A DNA stretch of 64,000 nucleotides, taken from Pedobacter sp. R20-19 (GTDB lineage Bacteria > Bacteroidota > Bacteroidia > Sphingobacteriales > Sphingobacteriaceae). The stretch is taken from NCBI RefSeq assembly GCF_000708265.2, contig NZ_JCKI01000005.1, forward strand, positions 124,001-188,000, given 5' to 3'. The position numbers and the translations under genes were made by a program. Position 1 is the stretch's first letter. Each line of letters begins with the position of its first letter. Under the pieces are notes generated by a model, which saw only the letters and a program-made list of their open reading frames with translations, did no database searches and had not been told where the DNA came from. Positions 1 through 9,190 of this stretch are shown here, one piece after another.

Positions 1-2161
1 TTACAAGGTTAACGTTAAAGATAATAATCAGGTCTCCGCCACGTCTGAACCTTTTACACTCACAGAACCTTCAACACTAAATTTTAAGGTAAGTAAAAGA
101 GATATCTACTGCTTTGGCGGTAAAGACGGTACGATTACCATCAATGCGACAGGTGCAAATGGCGCTTACAAGCTTTTATATAAAAATCAGACTGATGTAA
201 ATTATACCACGGTTGCCATTGCATCCAGTGGTCAACATCAGCTCACAAATCTGGATACTGGCAACTATATCATTCGGGTAGCGGATAGCTCCGGTTGCTA
301 TCAAAAAGATGCAAACGGAGCAGAGGTTATTCAAACCATAACCATTACTCAACCAGCAGGGCCGTTAAAAATTGATGCAAGGAATATCGTTAACCCAACC
401 GCTTTTGGCGCTAATGACGGCCGTGCAGAAATCAGTATTTCTGGCGGGACACCTACCGCTGGGAGTTATAATGTTCAATGGACAGATATAAATGGAAACC
501 CACTTTCTAATGTGATCAATACCACCAATCCTTTTAAAACAGTTTTAAATGATGCCGCAGATGGCAAGTACATTTTGAGGGTAACAGATAGCAATTATGC
601 CCTGGCACAAACCGCCAATGCCTCAAGTTGTATATTGATTGATACCATTACATTAAAACAACCACCACCCTTAAAGGTAGAAATTGAAGAGTTGAAGTAC
701 ATTTCTTGCAAAGGCGATGCCGATGGAAAGCTTTATGCAAAAGCAGCAGGCGGTATCGTTATACCAGGATTGAAATATAAATACGAATGGTTTAAACAAA
801 CCGATGGTACTTATACTCCATTAACGCAAACCGATAGCATTTTCATAAATGCCAATGCTGGGATTTTTAAAGTGAAAATTACCGATCAGAACAACATTAC
901 TAAAGAATCTATCCCATTTAATTTAACAGAGCCTGTTGCGCTTGCGGTAACCGTTTCTTCTACGCAATTAATTTGCAGCGGTGATAGCAATGGCACAGCA
1001 AATGTTACCGTAACAGGCGGAACATTACCTTACCATATTGAATGGAGCACTGGGGATACCACCACCAATATCAAAAACCTAACCGATGGAAACTATCTTG
1101 TTTTTGTTACCGATGGCCATGGTTGCCAAATTCAGACACAGGTGAACGTGGCTGCGCCAAATGCATTGTTAATTACTGCTGATCTTGTTAAAAATCCAAC
1201 CTGTTTTGGTAGTAACGATGGAGCCATTAATCATACCGTAACCGGTGGGATACCGCCTTACCAATACCTATGGAGTAATGGCTCAACTACCCAAAACCTA
1301 AGCAATCTTCTTGCTGGCACTTATACCTTAACGGTTACAGAAAGTAAGGGCTGTAGCAAAACCATCAGCTATAACTTAACGCAGCCCGAAGCCGTTAAAA
1401 TAGATCTAGGTCCTGATATTACCCTTTGTGTAGATCAGGTACATGAGGCAGATGCCACCATTCCAAATGGTGCTGTTTACAAATGGACCAGTAACAATGG
1501 CTTTGCGGCCAATACCGCTAAGGTAAGTTTAAGTACATCGGGTATTTATTATGTGGAGGCTTTAACCGATAAAGGCTGTGTAGGCAGAGATACCATTGAA
1601 ATTAAAAAGAGTAGCGCTGTAATTGCATCAGAATTTGTGGTCACCACACAAACCTTTAAGAACGAAACCATCCATCTGGTAAACATAAGTAGTCCGAAAC
1701 CACAAAAGGTAGAATGGTTAATCCCAGTCAATGCCAACATTAAGGTGCTTTCTAAAACCGATGATGATCTGCAGCTGAGTTTTTCGGCAACAGGTACCTA
1801 TAGCATCGGACTAAAGGCTACGGTAGGCGATTGCTTTAAGATTTTTACCAAGCAGGTTACCGTAATTGAGGGTACGTCCTTCAATGACCCTGGAACAGTG
1901 AAAGATCCGTTTATTAAATCATTCATCATTGCGCCGAATCCCAGTAATGGAAATTTTAATGCAAAAATTGAGCTTCAGGAAAGTACAAAAATTAAGTTAC
2001 GCTTACTAAATACCATTACCGGTCAATTGATTGATACCCGTGAGGAGAGTGGCAACAGCAGTTACAATCTGCCCTATTCCTTAACGCTTTCAACAGGAGT
2101 TTACGTAATGGTTTTGGAAACGCCAAAAGGAAATATGGTTTACAAGGTGGTGATACAATAA
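1..2161 (+). CDS. SprB-repeat T9SS-secreted surface protein, 5' end outside window
   Basis: The frame is open from base 2, so the gene begins upstream; a GTG at 512 is the first in-frame start inside the window but is not the real one. About 720 codons are visible. They form repeated beta-rich SprB/PKD-like units, each opening with a Cys and an NG/DG pair, then a TGGxxPYxxxWS centre and a VTDxxGC close; the two clearest lie near 968-1155 and 1195-1385. The last ~85 codons, from about 1905, are a type A C-terminal sorting domain (APNPSNGNF, later GVYVMVLETPKG). By family knowledge such proteins cross the outer membrane through the type IX secretion system and serve as adhesins or surface filaments. 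The PorV gene at 9618 supports a T9SS context. The ligand is unknown. Confidence 0.88.
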   Translation, partial: YKVNVKDNNQVSATSEPFTLTEPSTLNFKVSKRDIYCFGGKDGTITINATGANGAYKLLYKNQTDVNYTTVAIASSGQHQLTNLDTGNYIIRVADSSGCYQKDANGAEVIQTITITQPAGPLKIDARNIVNPTAFGANDGRAEISISGGTPTAGSYNVQWTDINGNPLSNVINTTNPFKTVLNDAADGKYILRVTDSNYALAQTANASSCILIDTITLKQPPPLKVEIEELKYISCKGDADGKLYAKAAGGIVIPGLKYKYEWFKQTDGTYTPLTQTDSIFINANAGIFKVKITDQNNITKESIPFNLTEPVALAVTVSSTQLICSGDSNGTANVTVTGGTLPYHIEWSTGDTTTNIKNLTDGNYLVFVTDGHGCQIQTQVNVAAPNALLITADLVKNPTCFGSNDGAINHTVTGGIPPYQYLWSNGSTTQNLSNLLAGTYTLTVTESKGCSKTISYNLTQPEAVKIDLGPDITLCVDQVHEADATIPNGAVYKWTSNNGFAANTAKVSLSTSGIYYVEALTDKGCVGRDTIEIKKSSAVIASEFVVTTQTFKNETIHLVNISSPKPQKVEWLIPVNANIKVLSKTDDDLQLSFSATGTYSIGLKATVGDCFKIFTKQVTVIEGTSFNDPGTVKDPFIKSFIIAPNPSNGNFNAKIELQESTKIKLRLLNTITGQLIDTREESGNSSYNLPYSLTLSTGVYVMVLETPKGNMVYKVVIQ

Positions 2162-2220
2162 CGGAGGGTTGGAAGGTAGAGAGTTGAAGGCTCTGGATTG
2201 GAAATTTATATCAACTATGT

Positions 2221-2242
2221 TCATCCTGAGCTTGTCGAAGGA
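2221..2242. repeat. short dispersed repeat (TCATCCTGAG-type)
   Basis: The intergenic stretch carries the string TCATCCTGAG followed by CTTGTCGAAGGA, a well-known non-coding dispersed repeat in many bacterial genomes, common in Bacteroidota. Only one copy is visible here. It lies with other repeats in the 2162-2586 gap and has no coding role. Confidence 0.6.
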
Positions 2243-2301
2243 GGCATAAATAGCAAAAAGATTAAAGCTGAAAGTAAAAAAATGAAGCTTGAATTTTTAG
2301 A

Positions 2302-2568
2302 AAGCTATGAGTGAAAATTCCCCTCTTGAGGGGTGCCTGCAAGGCGGGGTGGTCATATCAAACAGTATTGGTTGGCAAAAAAAGGAATACGAGTATTAAT
2401 CATACTTGCTACATGCATTGCGGGACTTGGTTGAGAGCGAGGCGAGGTTACTGTATTTAAAAGCTATGAGGGAAAATTCCCCTCTTGAGGGGTGCCTGCA
2501 AGGCGGGGTGGTCATATCAAACAGTATTGGTTGGCAAAAAAATAAAAAATACGAGTGTTAATCATACT
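2302..2568. repeat. direct repeat pair of about 105 bp with an internal CCCCTC/GAGGGG hairpin
   Basis: Two nearly identical copies lie at 2302-2406 and 2461-2568, 54 bases apart. Each starts AAGCTATGAG, contains the palindrome CCCCTCTTGAGGGG, a second GC-rich part (GCAAGGCGGGGTGG), a run of A and ends TTAATCATACT. The hairpin plus direct duplication is typical of REP-like non-coding elements. The gap 2162-2586 otherwise shows no gene. The second copy overlaps the open upstream extension of the following gene and is why a TTG at 2485 looks like a start. Confidence 0.75.
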
Positions 2569-2586
2569 CTCAACATGATATATAAA

Positions 2587-5500
2587 ATGAGTAGAAAAAA
2601 TAAAAGTAGGTTAGAAGTTGGAAGTCACTCGATAAATCGTCATTGCGAAGCCTTGGCAAAAGCGAGCCAGCCTGTTCCGGTTTTAAATGGGCATAGCAAT
2701 CTGTCTTGGTGGAAGAATTTCAGTTCTTTAGTCTCCCGAATCCTAAACCTTACACCCTCTACCTTCCGCCTAAAAGCGCTACATCTTACTTTATTCTTTC
2801 TGCTTTTCGCTTTCAGCTCAAAAGCCCAAATTTATCCGGTACAGGTGATGCCCGTGCTGGTGCCACCATACTCTTTAAATACCAGCGATTACTATAACGG
2901 TACTTCGGAACGCCTGGCCGTTGTGCTCACCAATACCGATTTGCAGAAGCCCGTATTAAATGTGCGACTGCGGATGTACATAGAAGGGCAAAATGCCAAA
3001 TTACAGAGTAGAGACGGAGTTTATTATCCAACCATCACACTGGATGCGGGAATTCCACAGCGTATCAGCCTCGGCGATTTGGCTCCCTATTTCAATATCG
3101 ATAACCTCAACTTCTCAGGTATAACCCGGGCCATGTACGCCCAGAACGGCAAGCTGCCGGAGGGGTTCTATTCCTTCTGTTTTGAAGTGATAGAGGTTAA
3201 TACAGGTAAGGTGTTAAGCCGTAAAAGCTGCAGCATGGCCTACATTACACTATCAGACCCGCCACTGTTAAACTTGCCTTTGAAGGGTGAAAGCATAGCC
3301 AGCAGAGCAGTCCAAAACATCATTTTCCAGTGGACGCCAAGAAATTTGGGTAGCCCGAACGGCGCTTTTAATACCGAATATGAATTTACATTAAAAGAGC
3401 TTTGGGATACGGGCATTGCACCCGAAGCTGCTTTCGAAAGCACACAGCCCCTTTACCAGGTTACGGTTAGACCAACCACCTTACTGATGGGACCAGCTGA
3501 ACCGCAGCTGATTCCGGGCAAGCGCTATGCCTGGCGGGTAAGGGCGGTAAGCACTTCGCCAACAGGCGAGCAGGCCGACAGTTATAGAAACAACGGTTTT
3601 AGCGAAATCTACTGGTTTACCTACCAAAGTGATTGTAAACCGCCACTAGCTATTAATTCGAGTGTAAGCAGTGGGCGGGCGACTGTTAACTGGACAGCCG
3701 ATCCATCAAACGGAGGCATTCCTGCAGGCGGGTATACCCTGCAATACCGTGAACGCAGTTTAAGCGGCTCGAAATGGTACAGCGTAAATACGCTTGAAAA
3801 CAGGGCCACGCTCTACGATCTTAAGCCGGGAAGCACTTACGAATACCGCGTGGGCAGTAGCTGCGTAGCGGGTAACATCGGCATCGGGATAGATCAGGCA
3901 ACATACTCAGATATTCTTACCCTTGAAATCAACGGCAACCCGAAAGATACAGCTACGGTAAACTGTGGGATGATTAGTCCGGAGATTTCGATTACCAATC
4001 GAACACCCATACAGGCGTTAAACCAGGGCGATTTAATTATGGCTGGTGGTTTTCCGGTAAAGCTGACCAAAGTAACCGGTGGTGGAAGTTTTAGTGGCGA
4101 GGGATACGTTACCATCCCGATGCTGGGACAGGTGAATGTGAAAGTACGCTTTTCGGGCATACAGGTAAACACCGAAAGGCAGCTGTTTGGAGGGGTGATT
4201 GAGACGACTTATGACCCGAATGAGAAACAGATAGCCAACCTGGACAAGATTATTGAGGGAGGAGATGGAACAGGTATAGTGGTTACTGGTAAAGATTATG
4301 CAGATTACGAGGTAGATTTTCCTATTAAAGGTGTAGATAACATCAAGCCAATATTCAAGGATAAAGATGGACAGGTTATACCCGAAGGCAGTACAGCACA
4401 GGCAACTTCGGCCAGCATAACCGTAAAAGGGGAGGGAGACAAAACCAAAACCATTGAGGCCGATAAGATACCAACAACCTTAAAAGACAGCGATGGCACT
4501 ATTTATAAAGTAGAGCAAGGCACAGACGGCAAACCAAAGGTAACCAAGGTAAGCGAAAGCGTGCCGATGCAGATGACCCTTGCCGAGCTGAACAAGCTGA
4601 ATACCGAAAAGGGTACTGTTTATTTCAGTGCGCACCCCAAACAGCAATATGCTTTTGATGAGTATCAGGCTGAATATGGGAAGAGCAAGGTATTTGGTGT
4701 AGATGTTTACGAAAAGCTGAATGGCGATTACTATGTGAATGCGAAAGCCATATTACCAGGTAAAACAGATTTTATAAAGGCTACCATTGCCTTAAAGGAT
4801 AACAGCCTAAAAGCTGATAGTGTACAATTTGTTACTGGAAAAGGAGTTAAGCTAACCAAAAATAAACTTGAAGATAATAGCTATGAGATTTCGGTTGTAG
4901 GTGGTCCTGCAAATGATGCGCAGGAGCTTTTTGCCGTTTACCCGTTGGGCAATGGAAAATACCTGAGCTTGGGTAAACTGCTTATTTCCTCATACCAACC
5001 AAAAACGGTTAAGGTGCAACTGGTGCCCGTTAACGGAAATACACTAGATAAAAATGCCATTACCGCACAGCTGAACAAAACCTATAACCCTATTGGGGTT
5101 AGTTTTGAAGTGAACCAAGCCAATAACTTCGTTAATACCGATTGGGATTTGAACAAAGATGGTAAACTGGCGGTAAGTGGCAGCGGCTTGCTTGCTACCC
5201 AAACTGCAGAAATGAAGGCACTGAACAATGCGTACAAAGCCACTAATCCAAGTTTGGCTAAAGATGTAGCAGTGCTCTTTATGCTGAACAGTTCTGATAG
5301 TACGGCTAACCTTGCAGGCGATATGCCTCGTGGCAAACAGTTTGGCTACCTGTTTACGGGTGCTGACGGTAAAGTTGCGGCACACGAGATTGGCCATGGC
5401 GTGTTCAAGCTGGAACATACATTTAGTAAATACGGCTTTACTCAAAACGATTTGGTGGGGAATATGATGAATTATCCACCGGGAGAAAAGTTGACAAAGT

Positions 5501-7689
5501 TCCAATGGGATGCCATACATGCGCCTGGGATAGTGGTTGGGGTTTTTGAAAAGGATGAGGATGGGCAGAGTATCGAACAGCCTCAATTAAGATGTATAGC
5601 CGACGCCTCGAATCTTGGAAAGGTATTCAGAGATCCCGATGGCAATGTTGTTACACTTACTGCAAATCAAACCCCATTTGCGTTTTTCGGACAAGACGAG
5701 GGTGAACTGTATGGTAGATTGGCAGCCTATAAAGAGAATAATGACACCTTTATTTACTATATCAAAACAGCTGACAGAACTTACGCTGGCAATTGGGGTA
5801 ATTTCGATCAAACTATTAAAGGGAAACAACTTGCCAAAGGAGGTACTAATGCCCAATTGGTTAAAATAGATAACAATTGCATTTTCAATGGGCAAAAAAT
5901 ATTGCCTTGCAACTGTGGTTTTATCATTAATTATTCGAAAGATAAAACTGATTTTATTGCAGGCGGTAAGATTAAAAATACAACTGGACAAGGTGCTGAT
6001 GGTAACATCGTGTTCATTGACTATTCTATTGGAAGCGATGGTAAATCACCTTTTACAGCAGGACAAAAGGATAGCCTGAATAAAACAATTACCGGCATTA
6101 ACAATGGTTTGGAAACCTTAAAAGTTTATCTTTTAAATACGGGCAATCCAAATTACGCCAGCCAAAAGGCTGAGGCAGATCACGATAAAGCACCAAACAA
6201 ATTTATTGTTACCTATAACCAGCAGAGCAAGAAACTTGATTTGCAACATCATTTATCTGCCCCAAAATGGCTTACTGATGTTATGCCAAATGTGGATGCA
6301 GATGCATGTATTACCGAGTATGTGAACGAAGGGCTTAAAGAATTGCATAACGACCCTGTTTATCAGGTCTCCTTAGATTTTGATAAGGCCCTCCAAGAAA
6401 TTAATGTGGTTACCTATCGCGGTTTGTTTGGGATTTTATTGTGCGCCACCAATGAGGAAAGCGTACAAAATGCAAGCGCAACAACCAAATATTTAGCAGG
6501 TGCCTTGCACGAGATTATTGTAACTGTTGATGTTAAAGAACTGGTTAAAGGCCTGGTAAAAATAGGTACCGAAGCCGCAACGGCAACGGTTAAAAGCAAC
6601 CTGGAGTTTTACCAAGATATTAAACAGACTTTCTTGGATATCCATGCCGGTAAAACAATAGATAATGCCGTTCTGATGCAAAGATTATTGCCACCTGGTA
6701 TGCGCAATGATATTAAACTGATGAATACGGTTGTTAAAGTAGCCAAGCAGTTTTCGGAATTTTACTTTACCAAGTGCGATACCTACAAGTTTAAAAATGG
6801 GCAGACTGGCGATATCTGTGCTTACCGCTATGGGCAGGTAACCGTAATGGTGGTACCAATTGTATTTACCGCTGGCGAGTGGGCCATTGCAAAAGGCAGT
6901 GCATTAGTTGGACGCTTAAAAACCATCAGTACGCTAGGGCGAGAGGTTGAAGTAATAAATCTACTTTCAAAAGCTGAAGATGGGACAACCATTATAGCAG
7001 AATCTGAAAAAATTATAATAAAAAGTGGTGATGAGGTTCATACGGTTGTAAAGGAATCGGGTACGGTTGTGATTAAAGAAGGTGTAGAAAGTATTGATGA
7101 TGCCGTTAAAATACTTGAAAAAGAAATAACCGACCCAGAGCTGTTAAGAGCGGCAAAAGAAGAAGTAATAGCTGAAGTTGCAGAAGATGCAAGTGTATTA
7201 AAAGATACCAAATGGCTTGAAAATATTATTAAAGGAAATAGGTTTGAGAAATATATGGATCCAAGGATTAGAGCAGATCTAACCAATATTGGTGTAGATT
7301 TAACAGGTACCACACAAGTAAACCAACTTTATGTAATGGGGCCAAAAGGCAACCTGGTAATTATGGATAATGGCTTTGTTAAACAAGTTTATGCCATTGA
7401 TGGTTCATTGGACTACACCAAAGTAATTTATAACGATAGCAAACTTAATATAGGTACAGCCTGGTCTAAAAACCAAAATACAGAGATTATTAAATTTTTT
7501 AGAGATAATCCTGATAAGGAGTTTATTGTCATGGAAGTGAGAACAGATAATAAATTTTTACAAAATGTCCCTATCCAAAAGACAAATCAAATTAGGTTGT
7601 ATCGTCAGGATGTATTTAAAACAATTAGTGATGGAAATGGTAACTTTGGTAAAAGCATACGAATGAACGATATTAAATTCAAAGAATGA
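2587..7689 (+). CDS. giant secreted FN3/zincin polymorphic-toxin-like protein
   Basis: A protein of about 1700 residues. The frame is open from a TTG at 2485, but that lies in repeat DNA; ATG 2587 is the last ATG before the signal peptide (hydrophobic core near 2785-2825, ending SSKAQ). Two fibronectin-III-like domains follow (about 3295-3630 and 3634-3915). At 5383-5418 is a zincin motif, HEIGHGVFKLEH, then a Met-turn-like GNMMNYP, so a metzincin-type peptidase is likely. The last ~160 codons are a separate domain ending SIRMNDIKFKE that I cannot assign to a known toxin fold. The stop overlaps the next ATG by 4 bases (ATGA). There is no T9SS sorting domain, as expected when the C-terminus is a toxin tip. 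The layout plus the downstream small acidic gene fits a polymorphic toxin with its immunity protein; toxicity is inferred, not shown. Confidence 0.75.
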   Translation: MSRKNKSRLEVGSHSINRHCEALAKASQPVPVLNGHSNLSWWKNFSSLVSRILNLTPSTFRLKALHLTLFFLLFAFSSKAQIYPVQVMPVLVPPYSLNTSDYYNGTSERLAVVLTNTDLQKPVLNVRLRMYIEGQNAKLQSRDGVYYPTITLDAGIPQRISLGDLAPYFNIDNLNFSGITRAMYAQNGKLPEGFYSFCFEVIEVNTGKVLSRKSCSMAYITLSDPPLLNLPLKGESIASRAVQNIIFQWTPRNLGSPNGAFNTEYEFTLKELWDTGIAPEAAFESTQPLYQVTVRPTTLLMGPAEPQLIPGKRYAWRVRAVSTSPTGEQADSYRNNGFSEIYWFTYQSDCKPPLAINSSVSSGRATVNWTADPSNGGIPAGGYTLQYRERSLSGSKWYSVNTLENRATLYDLKPGSTYEYRVGSSCVAGNIGIGIDQATYSDILTLEINGNPKDTATVNCGMISPEISITNRTPIQALNQGDLIMAGGFPVKLTKVTGGGSFSGEGYVTIPMLGQVNVKVRFSGIQVNTERQLFGGVIETTYDPNEKQIANLDKIIEGGDGTGIVVTGKDYADYEVDFPIKGVDNIKPIFKDKDGQVIPEGSTAQATSASITVKGEGDKTKTIEADKIPTTLKDSDGTIYKVEQGTDGKPKVTKVSESVPMQMTLAELNKLNTEKGTVYFSAHPKQQYAFDEYQAEYGKSKVFGVDVYEKLNGDYYVNAKAILPGKTDFIKATIALKDNSLKADSVQFVTGKGVKLTKNKLEDNSYEISVVGGPANDAQELFAVYPLGNGKYLSLGKLLISSYQPKTVKVQLVPVNGNTLDKNAITAQLNKTYNPIGVSFEVNQANNFVNTDWDLNKDGKLAVSGSGLLATQTAEMKALNNAYKATNPSLAKDVAVLFMLNSSDSTANLAGDMPRGKQFGYLFTGADGKVAAHEIGHGVFKLEHTFSKYGFTQNDLVGNMMNYPPGEKLTKFQWDAIHAPGIVVGVFEKDEDGQSIEQPQLRCIADASNLGKVFRDPDGNVVTLTANQTPFAFFGQDEGELYGRLAAYKENNDTFIYYIKTADRTYAGNWGNFDQTIKGKQLAKGGTNAQLVKIDNNCIFNGQKILPCNCGFIINYSKDKTDFIAGGKIKNTTGQGADGNIVFIDYSIGSDGKSPFTAGQKDSLNKTITGINNGLETLKVYLLNTGNPNYASQKAEADHDKAPNKFIVTYNQQSKKLDLQHHLSAPKWLTDVMPNVDADACITEYVNEGLKELHNDPVYQVSLDFDKALQEINVVTYRGLFGILLCATNEESVQNASATTKYLAGALHEIIVTVDVKELVKGLVKIGTEAATATVKSNLEFYQDIKQTFLDIHAGKTIDNAVLMQRLLPPGMRNDIKLMNTVVKVAKQFSEFYFTKCDTYKFKNGQTGDICAYRYGQVTVMVVPIVFTAGEWAIAKGSALVGRLKTISTLGREVEVINLLSKAEDGTTIIAESEKIIIKSGDEVHTVVKESGTVVIKEGVESIDDAVKILEKEITDPELLRAAKEEVIAEVAEDASVLKDTKWLENIIKGNRFEKYMDPRIRADLTNIGVDLTGTTQVNQLYVMGPKGNLVIMDNGFVKQVYAIDGSLDYTKVIYNDSKLNIGTAWSKNQNTEIIKFFRDNPDKEFIVMEVRTDNKFLQNVPIQKTNQIRLYRQDVFKTISDGNGNFGKSIRMNDIKFKE
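2638..2705. repeat. dispersed repeat (CGTCATTGCGA type) inside the toxin N-terminal extension
   Basis: This segment begins CGTCATTGCGA and ends with GCATAGCAATCTGTC, the same design as the non-coding repeat at 54229 (CGTCATTGCGA ... GAAGCAATCTG). Here it lies in frame between the candidate start of the giant toxin gene and its signal peptide, adding odd residues (RHCEALAKASQ) ahead of the hydrophobic core. Either the gene has acquired repeat DNA at its 5' end or the true start lies downstream at a non-ATG codon. Confidence 0.6.
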
Positions 7690-8372
7690 TGAAACAAGCA
7701 GAAGTTTTAGAGATTATTAAAAGAGAGCTAAGAAATGGAATATTACCTTTCGGTTTCGAAGTTGCCATTGGTCAAAGGAATACTATCGTAATTGAAAAAA
7801 ATGAAAGAAAAAAAATTATATACGATGATTTTAAAGTTGAAGATTTTTTTACATTGATTACTATTTTGGAAATAGAGAATGTTGTAACGCCAATATTAAG
7901 AAAGAATGGACTAATTGGAGGGGCTGATGATGAGCTTATGGTAACATCATCATTAAACAAGTTAGAACCCGAATTATTTGAGAAAAACTTAAACCCTAGC
8001 TATCCAAAAACGATAGCAACCGAACAAGATGTTTTAGATTTATTGAACGATTTAAAGGAGTATGCTGAAAATGTAGCCGAGCCTTTTTTCGAAAAATGGA
8101 GTGATTTGCGGATGCTGGATAAATTTTTAGATACTGTTCCGCAGATGGAAGTGCATAATTATTTAGGTGGTTACGGAGTATTTTCTAAGATATTAATCTA
8201 CAAGTTGTGTAACAATCCCAATTATCAAGAATATTTTGACATGATGTATTCATTTGCCATAAATAGATATGAAGAAAACCCCAATGCCGATATTGCAATA
8301 AAACAAAAGCACGATTTTATGATAGATTTTAAAGAGATTTTGGATAATACTGCACCTATTTATAATCTTTGA
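7686..8372 (+). CDS. putative immunity protein, copy 1
   Basis: A 228-residue acidic cytoplasmic protein with no signal peptide or membrane segment. It overlaps the toxin stop codon by ATGA, so translation is probably coupled. I recognise no named domain; it is rich in Glu, Asp, Ile and Leu and looks alpha/beta. A second version starts at 8469: the first ~115 residues are almost identical, except that copy 2 carries 24 extra bases after NER, and the C-terminal thirds diverge. Position directly after the toxin tip and the duplication with an orphan toxin tail are the standard marks of an immunity gene; this role is an inference. Confidence 0.7.
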   Translation: MMKQAEVLEIIKRELRNGILPFGFEVAIGQRNTIVIEKNERKKIIYDDFKVEDFFTLITILEIENVVTPILRKNGLIGGADDELMVTSSLNKLEPELFEKNLNPSYPKTIATEQDVLDLLNDLKEYAENVAEPFFEKWSDLRMLDKFLDTVPQMEVHNYLGGYGVFSKILIYKLCNNPNYQEYFDMMYSFAINRYEENPNADIAIKQKHDFMIDFKEILDNTAPIYNL

Positions 8373-8376
8373 AGTT

Positions 8377-8472
8377 GGATTATACCGACAAGATGTTTAT
8401 AAAAGTATTAGTGATGGTAGTGGTAACTTTGGTAAAAGCATACGAATGAACGATATTAAATTCAAAGAATGA
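8377..8472 (+). pseudogene. orphan toxin C-terminal tail
   Basis: Translated in the frame ending at TGA 8470-8472, this stretch gives 31 codons, GLYRQDVYKSISDGSGNFGK followed by SIRMNDIKFKE, matching the final 31 residues of the giant toxin (RLYRQDVFKTISDGNGNFGK, same end) with only a few substitutions. It has no start codon and no upstream domain, so it is a remnant. As in the intact pair, its stop overlaps the next immunity ATG. It marks an older, displaced toxin/immunity cassette. Confidence 0.85.
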
Positions 8473-9074
8473 TGAAACAAGCAGAAGTTTTAGAGATTAT
8501 TAAAAGAGAGCTAAGAAATGGAATATTACCTTTCGGTTTCGAAGTTGCCATTGGTCAAAGGAATACTATCGTAATTGAAAAAAATGAAAGAAATGACACA
8601 ATAATAAAGGAATTCGGAGTAATTATATACGATGATTTTAAAGTTGAAGATTTTTTTACATTGATTACTATTTTGGAAATAGAGAATGTTGTAACGCCAA
8701 TATTAAGAAAGAATGGACTAATTGGAGGGGCTGATGATGAGCTTATGGTAACATCATCATTAAACAAGTTAGAACCCGAATTATTTGAGATAAACTTAAA
8801 CCCTAGCTATCCAAAAACGATAGCAACCGAACAAGATTTTTTAGAGTTAATGAATGATTTAAAGCAATATACTGAGGAAGTAGCAGAGCCTTTTTTTGAA
8901 AAATGGAGTGATTTACGAGTGGTGGATAAATTTTTGGATACTGTACCACAAATGGAAGTACAGAATTATATTAATGAGGGAGTACTTTCAAAGGCATTGA
9001 TTTATAAGCTGTGCAATAATCCCCCAACTGGTTTAAGTGTTCGCTTTTTCAGCGGTCACTTAAATCCAGATTGA
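8469..9074 (+). CDS. putative immunity protein, copy 2, truncated by repeat DNA
   Basis: 201 codons, near-identical to copy 1 (7686) over the first half, with an 8-residue insertion (NDTIIKEFGV in place of KK). The match ends at IYKLCNNP; from about 9022 the frame runs into the first tandem repeat unit and stops after PTGLSVRFFSGHLNPD, so roughly the last 45 native residues are missing. It may still be made but is probably damaged. Such orphan immunity genes downstream of a live cassette are known from polymorphic toxin loci and may protect against relatives carrying the older toxin tip. Confidence 0.7.
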   Translation: MMKQAEVLEIIKRELRNGILPFGFEVAIGQRNTIVIEKNERNDTIIKEFGVIIYDDFKVEDFFTLITILEIENVVTPILRKNGLIGGADDELMVTSSLNKLEPELFEINLNPSYPKTIATEQDFLELMNDLKQYTEEVAEPFFEKWSDLRVVDKFLDTVPQMEVQNYINEGVLSKALIYKLCNNPPTGLSVRFFSGHLNPD

Positions 9075-9190
9075 AACCGAAGACTTTGTCTGGGAATAAA
9101 GCACAGACTAAACAAATGAAATACAGAACCACAAAAGGTAGGCGTTCTTTGAAATAATTTTATACAGCAAGGTATTTCGGTCTGGAGACC
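9022..9190. repeat. tandem structured repeat, unit 1
   Basis: A 169-bp unit followed directly by a 165-bp homologue (9191). It starts with ACTGGTTTAAGTG, has a matching CACTTAAA arm with a short loop, then GATTGAAACCGAAGAC, a CGTTCTTTGAAATAA stretch and ends GGTCTGGAGACC, itself a palindrome. Several helices can form; unit 1 has mismatches in the second and third helices compared with unit 2. It replaces the 3' end of the second immunity gene. No coding potential is evident. A structured RNA or REP-like element is possible. Confidence 0.7.

Noticed and set aside
2485-2586. Longest open frame for the giant toxin starts at TTG 2485
   Set aside because: The added residues come from the second copy of the 105-bp repeat, so it is not native coding sequence.
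5044-5586. 180-codon minus-strand frame inside the giant toxin
   Set aside because: Antisense shadow of a long coding region, no recognisable domain.
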